Positions 9,003-18,300 of a stretch of DNA of 64,000 nucleotides are shown piece after piece. The DNA is taken from NCBI GenBank assembly GCA_036794825.1, contig DAIRGA010000007.1, positions 100,683-164,682 of the forward strand, in the 5' to 3' direction. Position 1 is the stretch's first letter. Every line of letters starts with the position of its first letter. This stretch comes from RZYY01 sp036794825. GTDB lineage: Bacteria > Bacteroidota > Bacteroidia > Bacteroidales > 4484-276. The position numbers were made by a program, and so were the translations under genes. Below the pieces are notes generated by a model. The model had not been told where the DNA came from. It saw only the letters and a list, made by a program, of their open reading frames with translations, and searched no databases.

Positions 9003-9036
9003 TGCGGCAAAGATATTGGAAATTCAATTTACCAAA
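9003..9036 (-). promoter_or_regulatory. Bacteroidetes-type promoter of the Phe/Tyr operon
   Basis: Minus strand: TTTG at 9036-9033, 17 nt, then TATCTTTG (TAnnTTTG -7 box) at 9015-9008. The predicted start near 9001 leaves about 15 nt before the leader peptide ATG. Spacing and both boxes fit the Bacteroidetes primary sigma consensus. Confidence 0.75.
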
Positions 9037-9133
9037 CATTTTTTGAAATAATATTGGTGTGAGTGATTGGTAAACGACATTCAACAGATTAAACCTCGTG
9101 ATTGCCGGAAGATACTCATGGGATAAGTTGACC

Positions 9134-9178
9134 AATAAAAAGCCCTGACAGTCACGCACGTGCGGTTCTGTCAGGGCT
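9134..9178 (-). terminator. Strong hairpin with T-run, minus direction
   Basis: AGCCCTGACAG (9141-9151) and CTGTCAGGGCT (9168-9178) form an 11-bp perfect stem. Read on the minus strand it is followed by TTTTTATT, so it looks like an intrinsic terminator. No gene reading toward it is recognised between 9180 and 9960. Its likely role is to insulate the Phe/Tyr promoter, or to end an unrecognised minus-strand transcript. Confidence 0.6.
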
Positions 9179-9294
9179 CAATTCCCTGATAATTAGGTTC
9201 GTGGATTCGTGGCAGCGGCCATCTTTACTAAGGTTTGTTTTTAGGATAAGGTTGTTCATGTTCCATTTGGGCATTATCCGGCCCCAAAACCTAA

Positions 9295-9336
9295 CTCTGG
9301 TTGAATTGCTCTGGTTGAATTGTTCTGACTGAATTG
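9295..9336. repeat. 14-bp tandem repeat, three copies
   Basis: Units begin at 9295, 9309 and 9323. The consensus is CTCTGGTTGAATTG; the third unit has two or three changes. The array runs directly into a 20-bp palindrome, CTCTGGGCTTCAGCCCAGAG, at 9337-9356. Confidence 0.8.
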
Positions 9337-9466
9337 CTCTGGGCTTCAGCCCAGAGACCATATAAACATTGTCTCCCTGTTTTGGGGCTTTAGCCCATGC
9401 TTCCTGCTTTGGGCTAAAGCCCATTTTATTGTGTTGTTCATCATTTATTTCCGGGCTAAAGCCCGG
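9337..9466. repeat. Cluster of GGGCTTTAGCCC-type palindromes
   Basis: Four palindromes lie within 130 bp: 9337-9356, 9385-9396 (GGGCTTTAGCCC), 9411-9422 (GGGCTAAAGCCC) and 9451-9466 (CCGGGCTAAAGCCCGG). The same GGGCTAAAGCCC core recurs at 20453-20464, so this is a dispersed intergenic element in this genome. Function unknown. Confidence 0.8.
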
Positions 9467-9470
9467 AGCA

Positions 9471-9531
9471 AATCACCTGAGCTAATCACCTGAGCTAATC
9501 ACCTGAGCAAATCACCTGAGCAAATCACATG
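9471..9531. repeat. 13-bp tandem repeat, about 4.6 copies
   Basis: The unit is AATCACCTGAGC followed by T or A, starting at 9471, 9484, 9497 and 9510, with a partial copy at 9523-9531. No coding frame uses it. Confidence 0.85.
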
Positions 9532-9824
9532 TTCACCGACAGTCCAACTAAGGGAGAGGTTTTAGTTTTCATAATAACCACCTGAAGTGGAAATGACCTG
9601 CTGGTCTTTGGTCTGGATTACAAACAGAATCATCACTGAAATGGAGATTAGAACGCATGGCTTTCTCATTGTGAATAAGGGTTAAGTGAGGAAAATTAAT
9701 TTGTTTCAAAACAAAAGTTTTTCCAGTAGTGAAGTCCATAGATTTGCGAAAACTTGCTGAAAATGAAGGTACTTTTGGTAGATTTTGTAACTATCAAGTA
9801 TTGAGCATATTACGTAATATTTAT

Positions 9825-9867
9825 CCGTTTACAAACGACTACAATCGTTTAAGTCCGTTTACAAACG
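9825..9867. repeat. Paired palindromic sites CCGTTTACAAACG upstream of ssb
   Basis: CCGTTTACAAACG occurs at 9825-9837 and again at 9855-9867, exactly 30 bp apart. Each contains the inverted repeat CGTTT-AC-AAACG. They lie 43-85 bp upstream of the ssb -7 box and could be operator sites for a dimeric regulator (inference). Confidence 0.55.
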
Positions 9868-9909
9868 CAAGTAAATGTTTATTAACCGGATCGGCCGAAA
9901 CCCCCGCCA

Positions 9910-9917
9910 TATCTTTG
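9910..9917 (+). promoter_or_regulatory. -7 box of the ssb promoter
   Basis: TATCTTTG matches TAnnTTTG and lies 48 nt before the ssb ATG. No good TTG -33 element is found 17-23 nt upstream, so the promoter may depend on an activator. Confidence 0.45.
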
Positions 9918-9964
9918 CTTCATGATTTTTTACTTAATTTTTTAAACCTTAAATTTTAAATGTC

Positions 9965-10306
9965 ATGAAAAGCTTAAGAAACAGTGTTCAGTTGATCGGC
10001 AACCTCGGAATGGACCCGGAAGTAAAACAAGTAGCTAATGGCAGGAAGATGGCACGCTTCTCACTGGCAACCAGCGAAACCTACAAAAACGACAAAGGTG
10101 AGAAAGTTACTGATACCCAGTGGCACAACATCATTATCTGGGGAGGGCTGGCCGAAGTAGCCGGGAAGTATCTGAAAAAGGGAAAACAGGTCGCCATCGA
10201 AGGCCGCCTCGAAACCACCAGCTACGACGACAAGGAAGGCAAGCGCAAATTCTTCACCCAGATCAACGTGAACGACCTGATGATGATGGGTAAGGAGAGT
10301 AATTAA
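9965..10306 (+). CDS. ssb: Single-stranded DNA-binding protein
   Basis: 113 residues forming one OB-fold domain, as in bacterial SSB: NSVQLIGNLGMDPEVKQVANGRKMARFSLAT at the N-terminus, then TQWHNIIIWGGLAEVAGKYLKKGKQVAIEGRLET. It binds ssDNA during replication, repair and recombination. It lacks the long flexible tail and acidic DDxxPF-like tip of housekeeping SSB; the C-terminus ends shortly after the OB fold (MMMGKESN). It may therefore be a secondary, short SSB rather than the main one. Followed at once by a terminator, so monocistronic. Confidence 0.93.
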   Translation: MKSLRNSVQLIGNLGMDPEVKQVANGRKMARFSLATSETYKNDKGEKVTDTQWHNIIIWGGLAEVAGKYLKKGKQVAIEGRLETTSYDDKEGKRKFFTQINVNDLMMMGKESN

Positions 10307-10328
10307 CCCGGATTACCCTCAAAATCGA

Positions 10329-10361
10329 AGCCCGCTGGAACAATCCGGCGGGCTTTTTTAT
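10329..10361 (+). terminator. ssb terminator
   Basis: AGCCCGCTGGA pairs with TCCGGCGGGCT (one mismatch) across a short loop, followed by TTTTTTATTT, 23 nt after the ssb stop. Confidence 0.85.
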
Positions 10362-10507
10362 TTCAATGTGCCTGTCTCAAAAGTCATTGATTTTTAATTT
10401 CAACGCTTGTTAACCTTTGGTAGTTTGTCAAAAATGGTCTTAAGTAGCACCTGGGATATGTCGTTTTTTTAAAGTCAGGTTCGATAAAATTCGTTTTTCA
10501 GTTTGAT

Positions 10508-12211
10508 TCAATCATTTTCGGCAGGCATGAAATTCTTGCGATACAAGGCGTCATAGTGCCCTTTGTGGTCATAAACATCATTTTTCCGTACATACTCATT
10601 CCACTCCCCGATCAGCTGATTCTTTATTTCGGGGAATTGCAGGGAGAGATCGTTGGCTTCGGCGGGGTCATTTGTAAGATCGTAAAGTTCCCAGTTGCCG
10701 GTTCCCATAGGTTCCGGCAGGCGAAGTATTTTCCAGTTCCCTTTAATGTAAGCCTTCATCTCAAAGAGCTCCCAACCGAATCCGTCGTTGGTGTGAACGG
10801 TTGTGGAATCACCTTTCAGCACCGGCATTATTGATTTTCCTGAGGTCGGATGGATTTTGTTACCGTTGTATTCTTCAGGATATTGTGACTGTGTAATTTC
10901 GAGGATGGTGGGCATGATATCGGTGACATGAACAAATCCTTTCATCCATTGTCCTGCATTCTGGGTCTTGCCGGGAAGTTTAATTATTAAAGGAACCTTG
11001 ATGCCTCCTTCGCTGGCAAAGCTTTTAAAATAGCGAAAGGGCGCTGATGATGCCTGCGCCCAGCCTGCGCCTGTTTCGATGTAGGAATTTTTCAGTCCCC
11101 GGTTATCGATAGAGTTGTCGAAGGTACTCAGGTACTCTCCATTCTCATTTCCCGGATAAGATGTTGCCATAGCTCCATTTGCGCCGTTGTCCGACATGAA
11201 GATGACTAACGTGTTATCATATAAACCTTCATTTTTCAGGTAATCAAACACCCGCCCGATGCTCATATCAAGGTATTCGAGCATACCTGCATAAACTTCC
11301 ATGTCTCTGGCAAATCCATCTCTAATCTCCTGGGGAAGGCTGTTCCAGAGAGGAATCTGCGGATTTTTCGAAAACCTGTTAACTTCCTTTGATACAACTC
11401 CCAGGGCTTTCAGATTCCCGAGGCGTTCGATCCAGAGCGAATCCCAGCCCATGTCGAATTTCCCTTTGTACCTGGCGATATACTCCACTGGCACATGAAG
11501 CGGATCATGAACTGCCGTGTAAGACAGATAGGTAAAAAATGGTCTGTTGCTGGCTTTGTTTCGATCTATAAAGCTGATAATGGAATCGGTATAATTTTTT
11601 GTAGAATAGAAATCAGGGGGCAAATCCACCGGTTTTCCGTTTCGGGTGTAATCCATGTGCTGCAATGGAGAAAGCGCTTTCATATCGTTCCAGTGGCTGC
11701 CGCCCCCTGTGCCAAGAATAAAGGTCTCTTCGAAGCCCCTGTCGTAAGGGTCTTTACCCGGACCTTCGCCCAGGTGCCACTTGCCCACCATGTAGGTGTG
11801 ATATCCGGCTTCGCGAAGCACCTCAGGAATAGTTACTACCTGTTTGCTAAGATAACCCTGGTAACCCGGAAGGTTCAGAGCGGTCAGTTCCGGATATTCC
11901 ATTTCGGACATGATGCCTATACCTGCCACATGATGGTCGGTTCCGGTCAGCAGCGACGAGCGGGTTGGTGAGCAGGTGGGCTGTACATAGAAGTTGGAAA
12001 ATGACAATCCTTCATTTGCCAGTTGAGAGATATTTGGAGTAGCAATGTTGCCCCCAAAAGGAGCGATATCGCTGAAGCCTAAATCGTCTGCCACAATGAG
12101 CAGGATGTTGGGCTTGTCACTTTTATTCCCGATTCGATTTTGTTGGTTACAACCCAGCAACACAGCTGCTGTTGCAATAAACACTAAAAACGTTCTATTA
12201 TAAGATTTCAT
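10508..12211 (-). CDS. Arylsulfatase-family sulfatase, lipoprotein
   Basis: 567 residues. The lipoprotein signal ends in LLGC (Cys21), placing it in the envelope. Metal-binding ADD lies at 41-43, and the sulfatase signature C80-S-P-T-R84 follows: the cysteine is converted to formylglycine in active type I sulfatases. The long C-terminal part contains DNGANGAMATSYPGN and GGIKVPLIIKLPG, typical of arylsulfatase A-like enzymes. The substrate is unknown; no glycoside hydrolase, SusC/D pair or sulfatase-maturase gene is adjacent, so it is not in an obvious polysaccharide locus. Confidence 0.92.
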   Translation of the reverse strand: MKSYNRTFLVFIATAAVLLGCNQQNRIGNKSDKPNILLIVADDLGFSDIAPFGGNIATPNISQLANEGLSFSNFYVQPTCSPTRSSLLTGTDHHVAGIGIMSEMEYPELTALNLPGYQGYLSKQVVTIPEVLREAGYHTYMVGKWHLGEGPGKDPYDRGFEETFILGTGGGSHWNDMKALSPLQHMDYTRNGKPVDLPPDFYSTKNYTDSIISFIDRNKASNRPFFTYLSYTAVHDPLHVPVEYIARYKGKFDMGWDSLWIERLGNLKALGVVSKEVNRFSKNPQIPLWNSLPQEIRDGFARDMEVYAGMLEYLDMSIGRVFDYLKNEGLYDNTLVIFMSDNGANGAMATSYPGNENGEYLSTFDNSIDNRGLKNSYIETGAGWAQASSAPFRYFKSFASEGGIKVPLIIKLPGKTQNAGQWMKGFVHVTDIMPTILEITQSQYPEEYNGNKIHPTSGKSIMPVLKGDSTTVHTNDGFGWELFEMKAYIKGNWKILRLPEPMGTGNWELYDLTNDPAEANDLSLQFPEIKNQLIGEWNEYVRKNDVYDHKGHYDALYRKNFMPAEND

Positions 12212-12230
12212 ACTGTGGTAAATAATTCTG

Positions 12231-12238
12231 CAAAAATA
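12231..12238 (-). promoter_or_regulatory. Possible -7 box of the sulfatase gene
   Basis: TATTTTTG on the minus strand (TAnnTTTG) lies 19 nt before the ATG; no TTG -33 box at the right distance. Confidence 0.35.
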
Positions 12239-12381
12239 GATTTATAAATAGTAATGGAAGACCGGAATTAATGGATGTTTTCGGGCAGGTTCAAATTGTG
12301 AGCCAATCCTGATTACTAGGAATTCTGGTTTTGCTTTGTCATAAATGATTAAATAATGTTCCCATACAGCAACATCTTTTT

Positions 12382-13647
12382 TCAGTGCATGGTTGTCGAA
12401 TCGTTTTCCGGGATTGTAAAAGTAAAGGCAGAGCCTGTATCAACGGCGCTTTCAACCCAAATCCTGCCGCCGTGTTTTTCAACAAATTCTTTGCAGAGAA
12501 TCAGCCCGAGGCCGGTTCCCTGCTCGTTGGCAGTACCTTTGGTTGACTCGCTTTCGTCAATCCGGAAAAGTTTTTCGATACGGTTTTTAGAAATTCCCAC
12601 ACCATTGTCTTTTACCGAAATGGATACTGCGCTCTGCTTTCTGGCCGCAGAAATGGTAACCTCACCGCCCTGCCGGGTAAATTTTACAGCATTTGAAATC
12701 AGGTTGCGCAATACCGTGTTAATCATTTGTTTATCGGCATAAACGGGAATGAAATCCGGGAACGAATGATTGATAGTTATGGATTTTTGAGTTGCTATAC
12801 CCTTGAAAGTCAGAATCGTTTCGTTGAGGAAATCCACCAGTTCAAAATACTCAGGATTAAACTCCATTCTGTCGCTTTGGGTGCGCGACCATTCGAGCAG
12901 GTTGACCACCAGGTTCATAGCGCGTTGCGACGATTGCAGCATATTTTCAGCGTACTCATCTAAACCCTCGTAATTCTTTTCTTTTAACTGGTCAACAATA
13001 AGTTGGCTGAAACCGAGGATGGAATTGAAGGGGCTTCGCAGGTCGTGGGAGATGATAGAGAAGAATCTGTCTTTCACAGTGATAGCTTTCTGCAGCTCTT
13101 CATTTTTCTCAGCTAATTGTTGCTTGAGAAGCAGCGAATTCAGGTCAGTTTCAATAAAGCTCTTGACCTTCAACAACAGCTCCTCAGTTATAACGCTGTA
13201 AAAATTCTCCTTTTTGTCCAAAATGCAGATGGTTCCGAAAACCTCACCATCCGGCCAATTGACAGGATATCCGAGATAAGAGACCATGTTGATGTTTACA
13301 TCCGGATTGTTTTCACGCCAAACCGGACTTTTTGTTGCATCAGGAACATGCAGTTTGTCCTGAGAGCCAATTACTGTTTCGCAATATAAGCCATAAGCGA
13401 GTTTCTCCTTTTCACCCTTTTTGTAAGGATTGTCTTCGGAATTGCCTGCCAAAAATACCTCGATGGTGTCTTCGTTAAGCTTCATAATCAACCCTGATGG
13501 AACCCCGATAATTTTGATGATAAGATCAAGCAGCGATTGCCACTTCTCAATCACTTCGTCATAAATGGCCGGTTTGAGTCTTGAGCCAATCCTGACCTGG
13601 TTATATTCTTGTTTTTTACGGTCGTATACTTTTGAATAACGTTCCAT
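12382..13647 (-). CDS. GAF-domain sensor histidine kinase
   Basis: 421 residues with no membrane segment. A GAF-like sensor spans about residues 30-172, a short coiled linker follows, then a HisKA dimerisation domain with H201 in SIISHDLRSPFN. The HATPase domain has NLISNAVKFTRQGG (N box), DNGVGISKNRIEKLF and GTGLGLILCKEFVEKHGG. Residues from the HisKA domain to the end are nearly identical to the neighbouring kinase ending at 13681. There is no receiver domain, so its partner may be the hybrid kinase of this cluster or a distant regulator. 33 nt after the upstream kinase, probably same operon. Confidence 0.92.
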   Translation of the reverse strand: MERYSKVYDRKKQEYNQVRIGSRLKPAIYDEVIEKWQSLLDLIIKIIGVPSGLIMKLNEDTIEVFLAGNSEDNPYKKGEKEKLAYGLYCETVIGSQDKLHVPDATKSPVWRENNPDVNINMVSYLGYPVNWPDGEVFGTICILDKKENFYSVITEELLLKVKSFIETDLNSLLLKQQLAEKNEELQKAITVKDRFFSIISHDLRSPFNSILGFSQLIVDQLKEKNYEGLDEYAENMLQSSQRAMNLVVNLLEWSRTQSDRMEFNPEYFELVDFLNETILTFKGIATQKSITINHSFPDFIPVYADKQMINTVLRNLISNAVKFTRQGGEVTISAARKQSAVSISVKDNGVGISKNRIEKLFRIDESESTKGTANEQGTGLGLILCKEFVEKHGGRIWVESAVDTGSAFTFTIPENDSTTMH

Positions 13648-13680
13648 TGTCTTTACCTGATTTTTATTAAAGCCCCGGAG

Positions 13681-15321
13681 TTAATACTTTTCCGGGATTG
13701 TAAAAGTAAAGGCAGAGCCTGTATCAATGGCGCTTTCAACCCAAATCCTGCCGCCGTGTTTTTCAACAAATTCTTTGCAGAGAATCAGCCCGAGGCCGGT
13801 TCCCTGCTCGTTGGCAGTACCTTTGGTTGAATCGCTTTCGTCAATCCTGAAAAGTTTTTCGATACGGTTTTTAGAAATTCCCACGCCATTGTCTTTTACC
13901 GAAATGGATACTTCGCCCTGCTTTCTAGCCGCAGAAATGGTAACCTCACCGCCCTGCCGGGTGAATTTTACAGCATTTGAGATGAGGTTTCGCAATACTG
14001 TATTTATCATGTGCTTGTCGGCAAAGACCAGCAGATAGCTGGGCAGCAACAGATTGATGCTGATGGATTTTTGCCTGGCAATATCTTCAAAAAGCGGCAT
14101 AGTTTGTTCGACGAAATCCACCAGTTCAAAATGTTCAGGGTTATACTCAATCCGTCCGGTTTTCGACCGCGTCCACTCGAGCAGGTTTACGAGCAGGTTC
14201 ATAGCGCGCTGCGACGATTGCAGCAGGATGTTGGCGTATTCATCCAAACCGTCGTAGTCCTTTTCTTTTAGCTGATCGACAATCAATTGGCTAAAGCCCA
14301 GAATGGAGTTGAAGGGGCTTCGCAGGTCGTGCGCTATAATAGAGAAGAACTTGTCCTTCTGAGCATTAGCTTCACGCAGCAACCACTCGTTTTCTTTAAG
14401 TACTTCCTCTGCCCGTTTGCGGTTGGTGATTTCCTGGGCAGCTCCCCAAAGGCTTGTGGTTTTGCCGTTCGTATCAACGATAGCTTCTCCATGCACCCAC
14501 ATCCATCCATTGCTTCCATCTTTTTTTATGGTTTCCAATTCGAGTGTGTACGAAGTTCCTGTGGCCACTGTGCTGGCAAGAGCTGTGGAAAGCCTTTCCC
14601 AGCTTTCGGGGGTAAAGAGCTTCATGTGCTCGGTATAAGGTGGCGGAGGAACCGTAGGATCAAAACCATACATATTATAGAGCTCTTCCGTCCAAAATAC
14701 CTGATTGGTTTCCACATCCAGACGCCAGCTTCCGATTTGGGCGATCCGTTGTGATTCCCTGAGATCTTTTTCATTTCTCCTGAGTTGCCTGGTGAGGTCA
14801 ATCACTTCTTTCTGCCTGTATGCCTGCTCGCTGATAAACTGGGTCATATCATGGAGGAAATCCATCGCTGATTTTACTTTTTCTTCAGATACAACAGGTA
14901 CTTTGCTTAAAGCATCAAGGTATTTTTCCTCATCGAAACCAAATTGCTTTGCTTGTCGCAAAAATGAATCCTTGTCCGGTTCCTCCATAAAAAACTGCCC
15001 GGAAAACAGATTTGCAACATGTTCTCCCTCTATCATGATTGGCATGGCTACATCCACCAAACCGTTGAGGCATTTGTAGGAATGGTATTTGGCGCCGCTG
15101 GCCATTTTGTTTGCCAGTTCGGTATCGCTGATAACGCAGTTTTTGAATGTCCCGGGATTGACACGATGGAACTCAGTACAGATAGGTCTCCATCCCGATT
15201 GGGACAAGACATTAGCCTCGAGATCCAATATAGCTGTGACAAATCCGGTTGATTTATAAAATCCCTCAAGCAGTGCGTCAACCTTCTTAAAATCAATCAG
15301 ATGTTTGATGCTTTCTTTCAT
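13681..15321 (-). CDS. PocR-PAS sensor histidine kinase
   Basis: 546 residues, soluble. About 8-168 form a PocR-type sensory domain with conserved cysteines (FKNCVISDTELA, YKCLNGLVDVAMPIMIEGEHVANLFSGQFF); the family is known for binding small hydrocarbon or diol-type ligands. A PAS domain spans about 192-302 (IGSWRLDVETNQVFWTEELYNMYGF). HisKA follows with H331 (SIIAHDLRSPFN) and then the HATPase. It shares its kinase core almost verbatim with the adjacent GAF kinase while the sensors differ, so the two probably arose by duplication with sensor swapping. Confidence 0.92.
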   Translation of the reverse strand: MKESIKHLIDFKKVDALLEGFYKSTGFVTAILDLEANVLSQSGWRPICTEFHRVNPGTFKNCVISDTELANKMASGAKYHSYKCLNGLVDVAMPIMIEGEHVANLFSGQFFMEEPDKDSFLRQAKQFGFDEEKYLDALSKVPVVSEEKVKSAMDFLHDMTQFISEQAYRQKEVIDLTRQLRRNEKDLRESQRIAQIGSWRLDVETNQVFWTEELYNMYGFDPTVPPPPYTEHMKLFTPESWERLSTALASTVATGTSYTLELETIKKDGSNGWMWVHGEAIVDTNGKTTSLWGAAQEITNRKRAEEVLKENEWLLREANAQKDKFFSIIAHDLRSPFNSILGFSQLIVDQLKEKDYDGLDEYANILLQSSQRAMNLLVNLLEWTRSKTGRIEYNPEHFELVDFVEQTMPLFEDIARQKSISINLLLPSYLLVFADKHMINTVLRNLISNAVKFTRQGGEVTISAARKQGEVSISVKDNGVGISKNRIEKLFRIDESDSTKGTANEQGTGLGLILCKEFVEKHGGRIWVESAIDTGSAFTFTIPEKY

Positions 15322-15391
15322 TTATATTTCTTTTGAATTTCGCCGCCCGGTGAACTAATACTTTCACTTATCTTAATCGGTCGTAATCTTT

Positions 15392-18300
15392 TCATGCAAA
15401 GTACTTTTGAATCATCGTTAGTAAATCATCTTTTGATATCGGTTTTGCAATGTAATCATCACAACCTGCATCAAGTGCCATTTGCCTGTTTCCGGTCAAT
15501 CCATAGGCAGTCTGGGCAATGATTACCACATCTTTATTGAACTTTCTGATACGCCTTGTGGCTTCGTAACCATCCGTGTGGGGCAAACGGATGTCCATAA
15601 GTATCAGGTCAATATCAGTTTGGTGCTGAACGATTTCTACCGCTTCAATGCCAGTCCTTGCTATCAATGTTGATCTGCTCAAAGATTTAATTGTTTTGTC
15701 CAGCAAGAGTTCAGAAATCTCATCATCTTCCACAACCAATATTTTTAGTTTTCTTATTTCCAGTTTATTGTCTGTGATTGCGGGCTGATGGTCATTGTTT
15801 TTTGTTACCTGCCTGGTTGAGCAGGGCAGAGTAAAGTAAAAAACTGAGCCTTTACCTTCCTCACTTTCAACCCATATACTTCCTCCCATCATTTCGATAT
15901 ACGCTTTGGTAATTGCCAGTCCTAGTCCTGCTCCCTGACGAGCCATTTTATCTTCGATGTCAGCTTGTACAAATCGCTCGAAGACTGCTTTTTGACGGCT
16001 TTTTGGGATGCCGATACCCGTATCTTTTACATAAAATTCAATGCATTGGCCTTTGTGTGCGCAACCCAATTCAATTGTGCCCCGGGGAGTATATTTCACG
16101 GCATTTTTCACCAGGTTGGTGAGTATGGCATAGAGTTTTTCACGATCGGTTTTCAGGGTTGCTTCATCACCGGATAGACTATTTTTCACCGTAAAGTCAA
16201 TACCTTTGGATTCCGTTTCGGGTTTGAAAAAGGTGTAAATATATTCGATCTGCTCGTTGATGTTGGATTCGGTAAGGTGAAGCTCCATCAGGCCGGCTTC
16301 AATTTTCGATATATCAACAATGTCGTTGATGATATTAAGCATTCGCTGGCCGCTTTTATTAATCAATCCGATATAGCGTTGTTGCTCTTCCCCGGTGAGA
16401 CCGGGCTCTCTCAACAGCTCAGCAAAGCCGAGAATGCCGTTCATCGGGGTGCGTATCTCGTGACTCATGTTGGCCAGAAATGCTGATTTCAGCCGGTCGC
16501 TCTCCTCGGCTTTTTCTTTAGCTGCAATGAGTTCTTTCTCAAATTCCTTGCGCTCGGTGATGTCAATATGGGTTCCAAGCGTTCGGCTGGTCAGTTTTCC
16601 TTCGCTGTCGCGCAGGGTCTGCCCCCGCGACCAGATCCAGACCCAGCCGCCAGCGTAGTGTTGCATCCTGAAATAATTTTCATAAATACCCACTGATCCT
16701 CCGGCAAGATAATCGGAAAAGCAGCGGGTTGCTCTTTCCCGGTCGTCGGGGTGCATCATAGCAATCCAGATATTTTCAAGATTTGGTGATCCATCTGTTA
16801 TAAAATCCGCCGGATCGAAACCGAGCATGGTAAAGTACTCCGGACTGCACCAGAGGAAATCCTTGTCGTGGTGGTATTCCCATGCACCGGTATTCGAAAC
16901 AGCAACGATGGATTTAAAACGCTCCTCGCTCATACGCAGGTCTGCCTCGGCCTTTTTTCGTTCGGTAATGTCCCTTATGGTATAAACCATTCCTGCAGGT
17001 ACGTTATTGGCGTCATAGATTATATCGCCATTCACCTCAGAATTAATGACTGTTCCATCCTCAGTTTTGAGTCTGTATTCTTTTGGGCCTAATTTTCGCT
17101 CAAACATCAAATGAGTGTTTTCAATAGCCTGGGGCAAATCTTCTTCTGCAATGAACGACAGCATATTTTGACCTAAAAGAGCTTCTTTTGGAAGATGCTT
17201 CAGCGAAGGAAGCGGAATATCATTGATGAAGGTGATGATTCCATCTAAATTGGTTAATACGATTAAATCGGGCACAGTAGAAACCAGTTTGCGGTACCTC
17301 TCCTCGCTTTCCTTAATGGCTTTCTCGGCCTGTTTGCGCTCGGTGATGTTGCTTCCAAAGCATGAACCGCCAATAACCATTCCATCTTTAAAAATAGGAT
17401 TGAAGGTTACCTGGATATAAAGTTTGCCTACGGCAGTATCTACTTCATCAATAATAGTAAACTGCTCATTCGACAAAACCTTGTCGTAACGGGGTTTCCA
17501 GAAAGGTTGGAGGAACTCTGGCAGCGATTCCAGCAGATTGCTGCCTTTTTCGAGCCTGATGCCAAATGAGGCATGGAAATCTTTCTGAAATACATGGTTG
17601 ATGTACACAATGTTGTAATTCCTGTCGAAAGCCCAGATGCTGTCCGCTGTGCCTTCGATGATGGCGGTAACGTTGGCATTTGTCTCTTCCAATTTCTCTT
17701 TGGCTTTGATGACCTCTGCCTCAGCCTGCTTCTGCTCGGAAATGTCGGTGTGGGTACCAACGATCCTGACAGCTTTTCCGGTGTTGTCAAAGAAAGCCTC
17801 TGCACGGGACAGAATTTCTACCCAGTGACCATCTTTATGTTTCATTTTGAACTCCAGTATAAAGCGATCAACCTGCTTAGTAATCAGCTTCTGTTGAAGT
17901 TCCCATGATTTCTTTGCATCTTCTGGTTCTGTGTTGGTTTCCCAGACAGAAAAATCATTGGGAAGCTCATGATCTTCAAAGCCAAGCATTTTTTTCCAAC
18001 CCGGAGAGTAGTAAATTTCATTTGTCACCAGATTCCAGTCAAACAAGCCATCATTTGAGGCTTTCATGGCCAGCAAGAACCTTTCCTCGCTCTCTTTAAG
18101 TCTTTCTTCAGAAAGCTTACGTTCGGTTATATTATCGAAGGTAATGCCAACCCGCTGGTTTGGGAGCGGAAAGGCCTTTACGGAATATGCGGCTTCCAGC
18201 AAGCGGTCGTCTGCATAGTAGAAATCTTCAAACTCGCCGGATTTACCTGTGCGCACAACATCGGCAAAGCGTTTGGGGATGCCCAGTGCGCGAAGACCGG

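Larger units (their letters stand above)
9179..9909. other. Non-coding spacer between the Phe/Tyr operon and ssb
   Basis: No credible gene on either strand. The left half (9295-9531) is a mosaic of short tandem repeats and GGGCTNNAGCCC palindromes (annotated separately). The right half is AT-rich and holds a pair of 13-bp palindromic sites before the ssb promoter. Confidence 0.6.

Noticed and set aside
8914..9159. An 81-residue minus-strand protein ending in SFYFYFYFYGNSGGACYA
   Set aside because: Only the last 23 codons form a sensible leader peptide; the predicted promoter lies inside the longer frame and the upstream residues look random.
9141..9178. Group II intron remnant, because of GCACGTGCGGTTCTG
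   Set aside because: Only the 3' side resembles domain V. The 5' side is the complement of a simple terminator stem and no intron protein fragment is nearby; kept only as a low-interest alternative.
9152..9424. Minus-strand frame of 90 residues over the repeat cluster
   Set aside because: It is a translation of tandem repeats and palindromes, with no signal peptide, domain or plausible start context.
9729..9959. Plus-strand frame of 76 residues before ssb
   Set aside because: It spans the palindromic pair and the ssb -7 box and has no family features; more likely regulatory DNA.
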